Shown here piece by piece: positions 1 through 7,294 of a stretch of DNA of 37,993 nt. The notes below the pieces were generated by a model, which saw nothing but the letters and a program-made list of their open reading frames with translations, ran no database searches and was not told the origin of the DNA. The stretch comes from Streptococcus mitis. GTDB taxonomy: Bacteria > Bacillota > Bacilli > Lactobacillales > Streptococcaceae. The position numbers were made by a program, and so were the translations under genes. The DNA is taken from the NCBI GenBank assembly GCA_001914195.1, contig MKYF01000037.1:1-37993 (forward strand). Direction: 5' to 3'. Each line of letters opens with the position of its first letter. Positions within the stretch are counted from its first letter, which is position 1.

Positions 1-2
1 TG

Positions 3-77
3 TCATGCAAAAAAATAGAAGATACGATAGAGAATCACTTTGATGATCTCAATCACACCTCCTATTCAAGTAGTTAG
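3..77 (+). CDS. Possible C-terminal end of an unknown protein (partial)
   Basis: A 24-codon open stretch runs in from the window edge and stops at TAG (75-77). It is in the same frame as the integrase that follows. The residues are polar and end in SSYSSS. I do not recognise the protein. It could be the tail of the gene before the integrase in the left-hand element (often a replication or excision gene in such elements), or chance reading of a degraded region. The visible length is too short to decide. Confidence 0.25.
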   Translation, partial: SCKKIEDTIENHFDDLNHTSYSSS

Positions 78-89
78 ATCACTAACTTA

Positions 90-1220
90 ATGACATTGAT
101 CCTATACTATGTCAGCTTTTACATTGGCTTAGATGCTTATGGAAAGAAAAAAAGGCACTTAAAGAGAGGGTTCAAAACCAAAAAAGAGGCAAAATTGTAC
201 GAAGCTCGTTTAGAAGCTGGTGTCGTTGCCCCCACAGTAAATACCGACAAACCTAACCCCAAAGTCACTTATAAAGAACTTTATCAAGAATGGTTTAATG
301 CCTATGTTGGTACCGTTGAAGAAACAACTTCTTCCCAAACTAAGAATATCTATCGAATACATATTCTACCAATATTTGGCGATAAATTTATTGACCAAAT
401 CAGTCCTTTAGACTGTCAAAACTTTATTACACAAAAATCTCAGACTTTCAAAAATATCAAACAGATAAAATCCTATACCTCAAAAATTTTTGATTTTGCA
501 ATCAACATGAACTACATTGATCGAAATCCAATGAAGAATGTTATCATGCCTAAAATCAAAAAAACTAGATCAGATAATTTTTGGTCACTGGAGGAATTAC
601 ATCATTTCCTTGATATAGTGAAAGAAACCGAGCCATTTAAACATTTTGCTTTATTTAGACTGCTTGCATTTAGTGGACTACGAAAAGGGGAGTTATACGC
701 TTTAAAATGGGCTGATATTAACTTTGACAGCAATCTATTGAACATAGATAAAAGTCTAGGAAGAATTGACGGTAAAGCGATTGAAAAGAGCACAAAGAAT
801 GAATCTTCAGTTCGCACAATCTATCTTGATGATGAGACAATCGATATTATTAAGCAATGGAGAAATTTCTATCTGAAAGAACAATCTCTGTTGCCTCTTA
901 CAAAACTAAATATCAGTAACGAATATATGTTCTCTTACATATCAAGCAATGACAAAATTGAACCTTTGCATGCTGATTACATTAATAATGTACTGAATCG
1001 AATTATTAAAAAGCATAAATTAAAACCAATTAGCCCACATGGGTTTAGACATACACATGCAACACTTATGTCTGAAATTGGAATCGATCCTTCTAATACA
1101 TCAAAACGTCTCGGTCATGCAAGCAGTCAGATGACATTAGATATCTATACTCACACCACAAAAACTGGTGAGAAAAACTCTATTGACAAATTTGCAGATT
1201 ATCTCAATAAAGCAAAATAG
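90..1220 (+). CDS. Tyrosine recombinase / integrase of the left-hand element, probably 5'-truncated
   Basis: Site-specific recombinase that would integrate and excise the element lying to the left. The 376 residues show an arm-binding N-terminal part (YYVSFYIGLDAYGKKKR, then GFKTKKEA), a SAM-like core-binding domain (about 60-160) and the catalytic domain with all expected residues: R198 in FSGLRKGELYAL, H317/R320 in PHGFRH, H343 in LGHAS and nucleophile Y353 in DIYTH. The N-terminus is odd. The first strand of the arm-binding domain starts almost at residue 6, the ATG at 90 has no Shine-Dalgarno sequence, and an in-frame stop lies 13 bases upstream. The gene therefore looks clipped, although the catalytic part is intact. 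It ends 132 bases before a copy of the rpsI 3' end (1353-1402), the usual place of an integrase next to its attachment site. It is only moderately similar to the second integrase (9349-10,566). Confidence 0.85.
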   Translation: MTLILYYVSFYIGLDAYGKKKRHLKRGFKTKKEAKLYEARLEAGVVAPTVNTDKPNPKVTYKELYQEWFNAYVGTVEETTSSQTKNIYRIHILPIFGDKFIDQISPLDCQNFITQKSQTFKNIKQIKSYTSKIFDFAINMNYIDRNPMKNVIMPKIKKTRSDNFWSLEELHHFLDIVKETEPFKHFALFRLLAFSGLRKGELYALKWADINFDSNLLNIDKSLGRIDGKAIEKSTKNESSVRTIYLDDETIDIIKQWRNFYLKEQSLLPLTKLNISNEYMFSYISSNDKIEPLHADYINNVLNRIIKKHKLKPISPHGFRHTHATLMSEIGIDPSNTSKRLGHASSQMTLDIYTHTTKTGEKNSIDKFADYLNKAK

Positions 1221-1245
1221 AATTATGATTTTTAAAATTTTGAAG

Positions 1246-1266
1246 AGGTTATCAGAAGGTTATCAC
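1246..1266 (+). repeat. Tandem AGGTTATCA repeats, candidate arm sites of integrase 1
   Basis: AGGTTATCA occurs at 1246-1254 and 1257-1265, a period of 11 bp or about one helical turn, just after the integrase stop codon. Phased short repeats between int and the core site are typical of arm-type integrase binding sites. The role is inferred from position and phasing only. Confidence 0.4.
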
Positions 1267-1292
1267 AAAGCTATTCTAGCTCAAAAATCGAC

Positions 1293-1328
1293 AAAAAAGC
1301 ACTTTGCAAAATCTTTGCAAAGTGCTTT
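1293..1328 (-). terminator. Strong hairpin terminator downstream of the rpsI-end copy
   Basis: A perfect 15-bp inverted repeat (1296-1310 with 1314-1328, loop ATC) is followed on the minus strand by a run of six T (bases 1293-1298 read in reverse). It lies 25 bases after the S9 stop codon of the left att copy. It would terminate rpsI transcription whenever this copy is joined to the gene, and it may also stop integrase transcripts on the plus strand. Confidence 0.7.
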
Positions 1329-1352
1329 GAAACGTTGATATAATCGTATTGA

Positions 1353-1402
1353 TTAACGTTTTGAGAATTGTGATGCTTTACGAGCTTTCTTAAGACCTGG
1401 TT
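1353..1402 (-). repeat. attL-type site: duplicated 3' end of rpsI
   Basis: Read on the minus strand this segment encodes PGLKKARKASQFSKR and a TAA stop, exactly the C-terminus of S9 encoded at 10,676-10,725. Bases 1375-1402 are identical to 10,698-10,725 (28 bp) and bases 1353-1367 to 10,676-10,690. Between them five changes are found, all of which keep the amino acids. Upstream of the shared core the match to rpsI stops, so this is not a gene but the footprint of integration into the rpsI 3' end. It marks the left border of the 9.3-kb element and the right border of the element that carries integrase 1. Confidence 0.9.
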
Positions 1403-1621
1403 GGAAACACTTTTATTTGAATAAGTTTCAATATCCGCTTAAAATCAATGTTTTCCCACATTTTCAGAAAGAATAATTTCATCTAATTTGAATAACTTTC
1501 ATTTGAATGGTGTGAATTTTATACTAAAAATACACGAATTGAGCTAGGTCTTACCAAAAAGTTCACACCATTTAAATTATTATTATTTATATATTTTCAT
1601 ATTGCAACAGAACAATAAAAT
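1403..1621. other. Left end of the element, non-coding, with integrase arm-type repeats
   Basis: There is no convincing gene between the att copy and the restriction-modification gene. The sequence holds GGTGTGAA at 1509-1516 and its inverse TTCACACC at 1562-1569, matching the repeats beside integrase 2. It also holds ATTTGAATAA-type repeats near 1415 and 1486. The likely use is integrase or excisionase binding at the distal end of the element. Confidence 0.5.
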
Positions 1622-4213
1622 TTAATTTTCATTGTTGCTCACTAGTCCAAAATCTGTAATTACTTTATCAACATTCATTACCAATTTTGTTTTGATTTGA
1701 TTAACAAATAGCTCGATAAATTCAAAATCTACTTCTCCATTTTTAACAGGCAACGCAACTTTTGTTTTCTTAAATGTTTTGTCAATATCCCTCACCAATA
1801 CTTGACTAAGTATTGGTTTAGTTTTATTTAGAACAGTTGTAAAGAATAGAGCGTTATTTTCAGTTGTATCAAAAGTAGGTATTATTTTTCTAACAAACTG
1901 TCCCGCGTACCACTGTCTTCTTCTATAATAAAAATCTAGTTGTAATAACCCCAAACTCCAGACTCCAGATTCATTTAAATTTGTTTCATTAACAAAACCA
2001 GTTGTTTGTAAAATCCCTTGATTGTTCGATGTTCTTGTTACATAATCATATTCATCTCCCTCTGTAAGAGCATTCTTATTAAAGCTACTAGTGCTCTGAA
2101 TGTTGAATAGTTCGCCAAGAGGAATTTCTGACCATTCTTGATTACTCAGTTTATCCATAAGTTTTTTTGAATAATCGTCTTTTTCAAAATCGACTGATGA
2201 AACCGCATTGAAAAATTCCCATGCAAAAAAATTTGTAACTGTAGCGCCTAAATCAGTTAAATTAGGTCTAGTATTTGGAGGTGTTGATTGATTCCAATCA
2301 TTCCCTTTATTTACATCAATATTACCTTCATAATATTCATTATCAGTAAGATAATTTAATTGATTTTTACCATACTTAACTAAATCAACTACCTCTTGAT
2401 ATTTCTCACGTGCATGTTCTACATCCTTCAAATTACTATTAGACTTTCTACGATTACTTCGACTATAACCATCATTAGTAAAATCAATGAATTTAACAAC
2501 ATCCTTATTATCATGAGACTCACCAACCCTAAAAACATAAATGTAAGTTTGAACATTCGATTTTCCTACAAATAGGTCAGTTGGCATTTTAATACTTGCT
2601 AACAAAGTATTACTTTTCAAAATCTCTTTATTAATTTCAGAAGCTTTTCCATTTCCTGCACTTCCTTGAATAATTACTGAAGCATATCCTTTGTCCATCA
2701 TAGATAAAGCTTTTTGAACAAAAATCATGCCATTTCCCTCAGCGGAATACGGAGGATTTAGAATAAAAGCTGTAGCTGGAAATTTTTTATTATTATTATC
2801 ACCAAAACCATAGTTTCCATTAAATTGTGTCAGAGAATTTTTATTTAATATATTCGAAGACCCATCTCCCATCATAATCATATTTAAAATAGCCAACATA
2901 TACACTGATGGTAAAATCTCTAAACCTAATAATTGATTTGCTTTTATTTCTGCTTGTTTCTTGTACAGCTCATCCGGAGATATAATTTTTTCCTTAGCAT
3001 CATTTAACATTTCATTCATTGCTGCAACTAACAAGCCTGCAGAACCTGTAGCAAAATCCCAAACATATGAATCTTTATCAATACGAGCTAGCTTTACTAA
3101 CAAGGTAGAGACATAAGAAGGAGTCAGGACAACATCATTTAACTTGTCTTGAGTAAATCCTAACCATGAATACATTTCATTGAATAGTTTACCCGTGAAA
3201 TCTGTGTTTAGCCCTATCTTATAGTATATCCCTAAATCATCTACAATTTTACAAAACACACGTTTCAACTGACTCTCACCATTAACGGGTTTATTTATAT
3301 TTTCTGTAGTAAGTGTATTTTGTAAGGTCCGAATAATCATTTCAACTTTTGCATTTGGTAAATTTTTCTCATTTAAAAAAGAATTTACTTTTCTAATAAT
3401 TATATCTCCATCAGTATTACCCACTTCCTCAGAAGAACGTAATTCATCTTTCCCTAATGGTTTAACCTTTTTAGGTACTCCTAAAGTTGAGATTATAGAT
3501 GCAGCCACTAGATAAACTCTATCGTTTTCTCCTAAGCCCTTCTCACTTTGATATATATCATTATTTAACTTTGTTAAACTTAAATCGATTTCTTTTTCTC
3601 TTTGATTTCTTAGTTTTTCAACTTCTTCAACCGTTAACTCTAAAGATTTGATTTTTTCGATAAAATTATCAAAATGTTCTTCTTTTAAAAAAGAGAGGTC
3701 TGAATAGTCGCCTACTTTTTGTCCTATGCCAAAATTCTTTTTTGAAACATAATATACACCAATCTGAGTCTGAATTTCTCCTTCTTCATCTTTATAACCA
3801 GTAACACCAATAGAAATAATATCAGAGTAAGTTGTATAATGTAACAACGCATTTGCATAGTGCACAGCTCCATTAACAGCATAGGATTTAATATTAGAAA
3901 AATGTGGTTCATTATTAGCTTTTTTATTATATATCTGACCACTATCATCTAATTTCTCTAATTTATCTTTATATCCTTTGTATTCAATTAGAATTGGCCA
4001 TTTATCTGTATATTTATCTTCTAATAATAATTTAACATCTGGACGATTTCCTCCCTTTCCTCCACTTTTTGATAAATACTCATCTAGTGCATTATCTATA
4101 TCTGTATTTAACGATTCTTGCTCTAACTTGTAATTTAAACTATACGATTTTAGCCAACCATTAACCAAGTCAGCTACCATCGGTTCTACTGATTGAATTT
4201 TTCCTTTAGGCAT
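1622..4213 (-). CDS. Single-chain Type IIG-like restriction-modification protein
   Basis: The predicted protein cuts and N6-adenine-methylates DNA with one chain of 863 residues. The N-terminal part (about 40-110) has a PD-(D/E)XK nuclease pattern: RPDVKLLLE, then ILIEYKGY. The centre (about 310-610) is an N-6 DNA methyltransferase like HsdM, with the SAM motif DFATGSAGLL and the catalytic motif NPPY (FILNPPYSAEG). The C-terminal part (about 690-860), beginning EIPLGELFNIQ, looks like one target-recognition domain of a HsdS subunit. I chose the ATG at 4213 because AAGGAG lies 9 bases before it; an in-frame ATG at 4231 would put that site inside the gene. No separate restriction or specificity gene is nearby, which supports Type IIG over Type I. 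It is probably a defence or addiction cargo of the element. Active-site assignment in the nuclease part is by eye. Confidence 0.82.
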   Translation of the reverse strand: MPKGKIQSVEPMVADLVNGWLKSYSLNYKLEQESLNTDIDNALDEYLSKSGGKGGNRPDVKLLLEDKYTDKWPILIEYKGYKDKLEKLDDSGQIYNKKANNEPHFSNIKSYAVNGAVHYANALLHYTTYSDIISIGVTGYKDEEGEIQTQIGVYYVSKKNFGIGQKVGDYSDLSFLKEEHFDNFIEKIKSLELTVEEVEKLRNQREKEIDLSLTKLNNDIYQSEKGLGENDRVYLVAASIISTLGVPKKVKPLGKDELRSSEEVGNTDGDIIIRKVNSFLNEKNLPNAKVEMIIRTLQNTLTTENINKPVNGESQLKRVFCKIVDDLGIYYKIGLNTDFTGKLFNEMYSWLGFTQDKLNDVVLTPSYVSTLLVKLARIDKDSYVWDFATGSAGLLVAAMNEMLNDAKEKIISPDELYKKQAEIKANQLLGLEILPSVYMLAILNMIMMGDGSSNILNKNSLTQFNGNYGFGDNNNKKFPATAFILNPPYSAEGNGMIFVQKALSMMDKGYASVIIQGSAGNGKASEINKEILKSNTLLASIKMPTDLFVGKSNVQTYIYVFRVGESHDNKDVVKFIDFTNDGYSRSNRRKSNSNLKDVEHAREKYQEVVDLVKYGKNQLNYLTDNEYYEGNIDVNKGNDWNQSTPPNTRPNLTDLGATVTNFFAWEFFNAVSSVDFEKDDYSKKLMDKLSNQEWSEIPLGELFNIQSTSSFNKNALTEGDEYDYVTRTSNNQGILQTTGFVNETNLNESGVWSLGLLQLDFYYRRRQWYAGQFVRKIIPTFDTTENNALFFTTVLNKTKPILSQVLVRDIDKTFKKTKVALPVKNGEVDFEFIELFVNQIKTKLVMNVDKVITDFGLVSNNEN

Positions 4214-4263
4214 CTGTACAAACTCCTTCATAATGAAAATAAAATATCACCATTATTTTATCA

Positions 4264-4295
4264 TAAAAAAAAACATAGAGATATTTTTCTCTGTG
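4264..4295 (-). terminator. Terminator between the 178-aa gene and the R-M gene
   Basis: On the minus strand CACAGAGA and TCTCTATG pair (4288-4295 with 4274-4281, one G-U pair, 6-base loop). A run of nine or more T follows. It lies 12 bases after the stop of the upstream gene, so transcription into the R-M gene is either reduced or restarted. Confidence 0.7.
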
Positions 4296-4307
4296 CTTTT
4301 CTTAAAT

Positions 4308-4844
4308 CTAATCTTTTATTTTCACGTAGTTTTGGATAGGGTCTTTTAATCTATAGCTAGCTATAGCCACACTATCCGACAACTTTGCTTCTTCATCAGA
4401 CATAAAAATTTGATGAGTAGTATAATCTTCATTCCAAGCATGTTCATCTAGTTCAAAACGTTCATTAAAAAGCGATGCTATCATAACATACATTTTATCT
4501 TCTTTCGGAACTGTATAACGATATCCTTCATCAGATGTTCTACTATCTCTAACAAAACCTGTTTCTATATCAGTTTCTGTAACTTTAATGGGTTGGTTCA
4601 AGTCCTCTGCTCGAATACCGGCTAATTTCTGAAAATATGGTCTCATTGCTATAGTCAATGCCTTTTTAGTTTCCTCATCTAAAATATAAGCTGTTGTTTT
4701 TCCTACAGTTTGTGTTTCTTGCAATTCAAACCAAGATGGGATATTTTGTAATTCTCTTGAAACCTTTGTTTTAATCTTATTAAAGGTATTTCTATCTAAT
4801 CTATAAATAGCTTGATGCAACTCAATAAATTCTGTTATTGTCAT
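4308..4844 (-). CDS. Unrecognised 178-aa protein upstream of the R-M gene
   Basis: I do not recognise this family. The protein is soluble, with no signal peptide or membrane segment. Residues 1-75 are helix-rich and basic, with a possible winged-helix flavour: IYRLDRNTFNKIKTKVSREL, then a Trp-Phe pair and TVGKTTAYILDEETKKAL. The C-terminal half is acidic (MSDEEAKLSD). The ATG at 4844 has AAAGGAAG 8 bases upstream. It lies first behind a strong promoter (4897-4924) that is overlapped by a palindrome and a duplicated 20-bp site, and just upstream of the restriction-modification gene. That makes a control protein for the element or for the R-M gene a reasonable guess, but an accessory defence protein is equally possible. 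Expression is probably separated from the R-M gene by a terminator. Confidence 0.75.
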   Translation of the reverse strand: MTITEFIELHQAIYRLDRNTFNKIKTKVSRELQNIPSWFELQETQTVGKTTAYILDEETKKALTIAMRPYFQKLAGIRAEDLNQPIKVTETDIETGFVRDSRTSDEGYRYTVPKEDKMYVMIASLFNERFELDEHAWNEDYTTHQIFMSDEEAKLSDSVAIASYRLKDPIQNYVKIKD

Positions 4845-4896
4845 TATTCAACTTCCTTTCTTAACATCCGTTCATAATGTAATTTATAACATATAT

Positions 4897-4924
4897 ATTG
4901 TAACACGTTTTATTTATTTGTCAA
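4897..4924 (-). promoter_or_regulatory. Promoter of the 178-aa gene
   Basis: On the minus strand TTGACA (4919-4924) and TACAAT (4897-4902) are 16 bases apart, a near-consensus sigma-A promoter 52 bases before the start codon. The 20-bp repeat covers the spacer and most of the -10 box, and the palindrome at 4922-4938 overlaps the -35 box. Confidence 0.75.
4898..4917. repeat. 20-bp direct repeat, copy 1 (candidate operator)
   Basis: TTGTAACACGTTTTATTTAT occurs here and again, identically, at 5179-5198, 281 bp away in the same divergent control region. This copy overlaps the -10 box of the minus-strand promoter. An exact 20-bp repeat at one promoter and just upstream of the opposite one suggests a shared regulator site; an iteron role is the alternative. 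Confidence 0.6.
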
Positions 4925-4938
4925 CATTTTAAATGTTG
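4922..4938. promoter_or_regulatory. Perfect palindrome over the -35 box (candidate operator)
   Basis: CAACATTT-T-AAATGTTG is a perfect 8-1-8 inverted repeat whose left end overlaps the TTGACA box of the minus-strand promoter. This is the geometry of a dimeric repressor site. The protein that binds it is unknown. Confidence 0.5.
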
Positions 4939-5178
4939 CAATCCTATCGTTTTATATTACAATGTAATTAATAGTAGAGATTTTCATTTACAATAATATT
5001 ATTTAAATCATGAAATGTTCATTACATTTTTACTTCTTTATATTCTTTTTGTCTTGCTAGATATAATATTTCCTTTTCTATAAATTCCTTTATGTAATTC
5101 TATAACTATTGTAATAATCATTATTTACAAAAAAGCTTATAACAAAATTGATTTTTTTGTAACTAATAAATACAATCT

Positions 5179-5198
5179 TTGTAACACGTTTTATTTAT
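5179..5198. repeat. 20-bp direct repeat, copy 2
   Basis: Identical to 4898-4917. This copy lies 19 bases upstream of the -35 box of the plus-strand operon promoter (5217-5244), a position suited to an activator or to cooperative repression by looping with copy 1. Confidence 0.6.
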
Positions 5199-5216
5199 AA
5201 ATAAATTAATATCGTA

Positions 5217-5244
5217 TTGCTTATAATCGATTTTTATGTATAAT
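5217..5244 (+). promoter_or_regulatory. Promoter of the transfer/replication operon
   Basis: TTGCTT (5217-5222) and TATAAT (5239-5244) are 16 bases apart, upstream of three closely packed plus-strand genes. The promoter gives a short leader of about 50 bases before the first RBS. Confidence 0.65.
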
Positions 5245-5303
5245 GTAATTGTAGGGCAGACGTGAGAGACAACCTATAATTATATTGGAAAGGAGGAATA
5301 CTA

Positions 5304-5585
5304 TTGAAGAAATTCTTTCAAAATAAATTACGATATCTATTTATGTATCGTATGACAAAACTTTCTACAGTTGCATACCAATTTCAAACTAAAGATTGGT
5401 ATTTTGAGAAAGTCCCTATTGAATTAATAAAGTTATGGTATTCAAAAAACGATATATCATTTAAAACTTTATCTATTAAACATAATTCAGAAATTGAATA
5501 TATGTTAACAAGTGAATTAATCTTTCAGATTTTTCACGAATATATCCTGATAACTCGTCTAAAAAGAATTTTTAGACAATTTTAG
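5304..5585 (+). CDS. Small basic hypothetical protein (93 aa, TTG start)
   Basis: Not recognised. The gene begins with TTG, chosen because AGGAGG (5291-5296) lies 7 bases before it, while the first in-frame ATG codons (5343 and later) have no ribosome site. The protein is rich in Lys, Phe and Tyr (KKFFQNKLRYLFMYRM at the start, RLKRIFRQF at the end) with no clear membrane span. It is the first gene of the element's plus-strand operon and lies 19 bases before the next start codon. A DNA-binding or accessory transfer role is possible but not shown. Confidence 0.6.
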   Translation: MKKFFQNKLRYLFMYRMTKLSTVAYQFQTKDWYFEKVPIELIKLWYSKNDISFKTLSIKHNSEIEYMLTSELIFQIFHEYILITRLKRIFRQF

Positions 5586-5604
5586 AAAATTGGAGGAACC
5601 AATA

Positions 5605-5949
5605 ATGTCAAAACCAACTTGGATTAAACCTTTGTCCGAGGTTTTAAAACAAACAACACAACTAAAATCATTCGTAAGCGATAAAACGGGAAATGAATAT
5701 ACAACAGATACAATCCCTGAACTTATTGTATATTCAGTATCTCCTGCGGAAGAAACCGAAGATGGTAAATACAAGTATAACATTACAGATGTAAAAAATG
5801 ATTTACAGTATACCATCAAAACCAAAAATAGAGTAGATACTAACTTTGGTAAAACTTTAAAATTCTACAACGTTCGTGGCGGTGCTCTTCAAAATGGGCT
5901 TGGTTGGTATGCTGCAGATTCAGTAGAACTAGTACAGCGAAGTGCTTAG
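5605..5949 (+). CDS. Small conserved-looking element protein upstream of the coupling ATPase (114 aa)
   Basis: Function unknown. The start at 5605 is set by GGAGG at 5592-5596. The protein looks like a compact beta-rich domain: FVSDKTGNEYTTDTIPELIVY, then KTLKFYNVRGGALQNGLGWY and AADSVELV. Its position right before the FtsK-like gene resembles that of small YdcP/DUF961-type proteins in Tn916-like elements, but I cannot confirm homology by eye. It overlaps the next gene by 8 bp, so the two are probably translationally coupled. Confidence 0.65.
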   Translation: MSKPTWIKPLSEVLKQTTQLKSFVSDKTGNEYTTDTIPELIVYSVSPAEETEDGKYKYNITDVKNDLQYTIKTKNRVDTNFGKTLKFYNVRGGALQNGLGWYAADSVELVQRSA

Positions 5950-7294
5950 ACGAAAACGTAGAAGAATTAAAGCTACTAAAAACAGTAGAATGCAAAGCTA
6001 TCAAGTCTCTCTGGTAGCTTTTGCGATTACTGTAGTATTTACTGGAGCAATAAATTTTGTACGCTATACTATACCAACCATATCTACTTTTATAACCGTA
6101 CCATTTTTTATTGTTCTCGTGCTAGATTGTATACTTGTAATTCTTTTTATCATCGCATGGATTCAGCGTGAAGAAGTTTCCACAATTACTATCCCTAATA
6201 TGTCTAGTAACGCTAGACAACTCTCAAAAAAACTCAAGAAACTATTTAACGATAAACAAATAACCGATGTTCTAAAACTTTTAAACTCCACTAGATACGG
6301 AGATGAAATGCCCGAAATTTCTGTCTGGGTTAATGAAACTTTAATTGATGGTTATATCGCTATCGAAAATATCGCAAACTGGGAACGTGCTGACCGCGAA
6401 AAATTTGAACAGCGTGTATCTGGAATCTTAGCAGGAAAGTATCAGAGATTTGCAGTTATCACTTCAGAACTCACAGCAGGCGACAGTTTTATCATCTTCT
6501 ATTTTGAAGATACACTTACTTCACAGCGCTTGATTGTAGAAGACAATGCATATTCATTACAGCCATTTGTAAACGACGATAAACATGCAATAAAGCTATC
6601 AAAAGCTCTAATATGGCATTCGGATATTGTACCACATTTGAGTGTCATTGCTCGCACTAGAGCAGGGAAATCTGTACTTGCTGGTCGTTATATGGCTCGT
6701 TTAATGTTATTACAAGGTTGGATTGTAGAATATAATTCAGCAAAATATGACCGTTACGTTAAAGAGTTTAACGGACAATCTGACCCTATTAAAATCGTTG
6801 AACGTGCAGAATATTGGTGTTCTATTATGGATAAAAGACTTTCAGAAATTAATGATGCAGGTAAAGAAAAATACCTTGAAATGAAAAGCATGACAAACAT
6901 AGCTCTGTTTTTTGATGAATTAGGAAATCTTAACGCTTCATTGGAATCTCTAGATAAAGTCGATAAAACACTAAAAATAAGTTCTAGGTGGATAACTGCA
7001 ATCAATCGACTGTCTGCCACTGGAGGGTCTGCTGGCATACATATAATAGCTATCAGCCAATTTGCGACAAAAGAGGGATTCTTGCCCTCTCTAGCTCGTG
7101 TCAACTGTTCCGACGCTGTTATCATGCTAGGGGGAGCTGCTGATTCTGCAGATGAACGCAAATATCTCATGGCTGGTTTCGCCGATATGCCCAAGCGTTC
7201 CTATAGTGTGGGGCAAGGTATAGCACGTATCCTAGGTTCGGGCAAAAAGTGGGAAGTTCCACACTTCTATGAAACACCTTGGTTTGAGGGCTAA
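5942..7294 (+). CDS. FtsK/TcpA-like coupling ATPase of the element
   Basis: A membrane-anchored DNA-pumping ATPase that in mobilizable elements links the relaxase-DNA complex to the mating channel. Of 450 residues, two membrane helices lie near the N-terminus (about 22-40 and 53-73), followed by a cytosolic FtsK/SpoIIIE-type ATPase with Walker A ARTRAGKS (237-244), Walker B ALFFDE (321-326) and the IHIIAISQ strand (366-373). The first Gly of the P-loop is Ala; the functional GKS is kept. The GTG at 5942 overlaps the previous gene but has no good Shine-Dalgarno sequence; ATG 5990 is the alternative. At about 450 aa it is far shorter than chromosomal FtsK and lacks a gamma domain, which favours a TcpA-type role over chromosome segregation. 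It lies just before the candidate origin region and the Rep/relaxase gene. Confidence 0.85.
   Translation: MLRRKRRRIKATKNSRMQSYQVSLVAFAITVVFTGAINFVRYTIPTISTFITVPFFIVLVLDCILVILFIIAWIQREEVSTITIPNMSSNARQLSKKLKKLFNDKQITDVLKLLNSTRYGDEMPEISVWVNETLIDGYIAIENIANWERADREKFEQRVSGILAGKYQRFAVITSELTAGDSFIIFYFEDTLTSQRLIVEDNAYSLQPFVNDDKHAIKLSKALIWHSDIVPHLSVIARTRAGKSVLAGRYMARLMLLQGWIVEYNSAKYDRYVKEFNGQSDPIKIVERAEYWCSIMDKRLSEINDAGKEKYLEMKSMTNIALFFDELGNLNASLESLDKVDKTLKISSRWITAINRLSATGGSAGIHIIAISQFATKEGFLPSLARVNCSDAVIMLGGAADSADERKYLMAGFADMPKRSYSVGQGIARILGSGKKWEVPHFYETPWFEG

Larger units (their letters stand above)
4845..5303. other. AT-rich divergent control region
   Basis: This 459-bp region has no gene. It separates the minus-strand cargo genes from the plus-strand transfer genes. 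Besides the promoters and the 20-bp repeat it contains many TTGTAA/TTACAA or TGTAAT/ATTACA words: 4956-4968 is ATTACA-A-TGTAAT, 5109-5130 is an imperfect inverted repeat, and others lie near 4879, 4987, 5021, 5092 and 5157. The cluster suggests either cooperative regulator binding or an origin-like region. Confidence 0.5.

Noticed and set aside
1353..1402. A second rpsI gene
   Set aside because: Only the last 15 codons match S9; the sequence upstream of the core is unrelated. It is an att footprint.
1622..4844. A Type I restriction system (hsdM plus hsdS)
   Set aside because: Methylase and recognition parts are in one chain with a PD-(D/E)XK-like part in front, and no HsdR gene is present.
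4845..5303. A CRISPR array in the repeated TTGTAA region
   Set aside because: Repeats are short, irregularly spaced and partly inverted; no spacer pattern and no cas genes are present. I saw no CRISPR array anywhere in the window.
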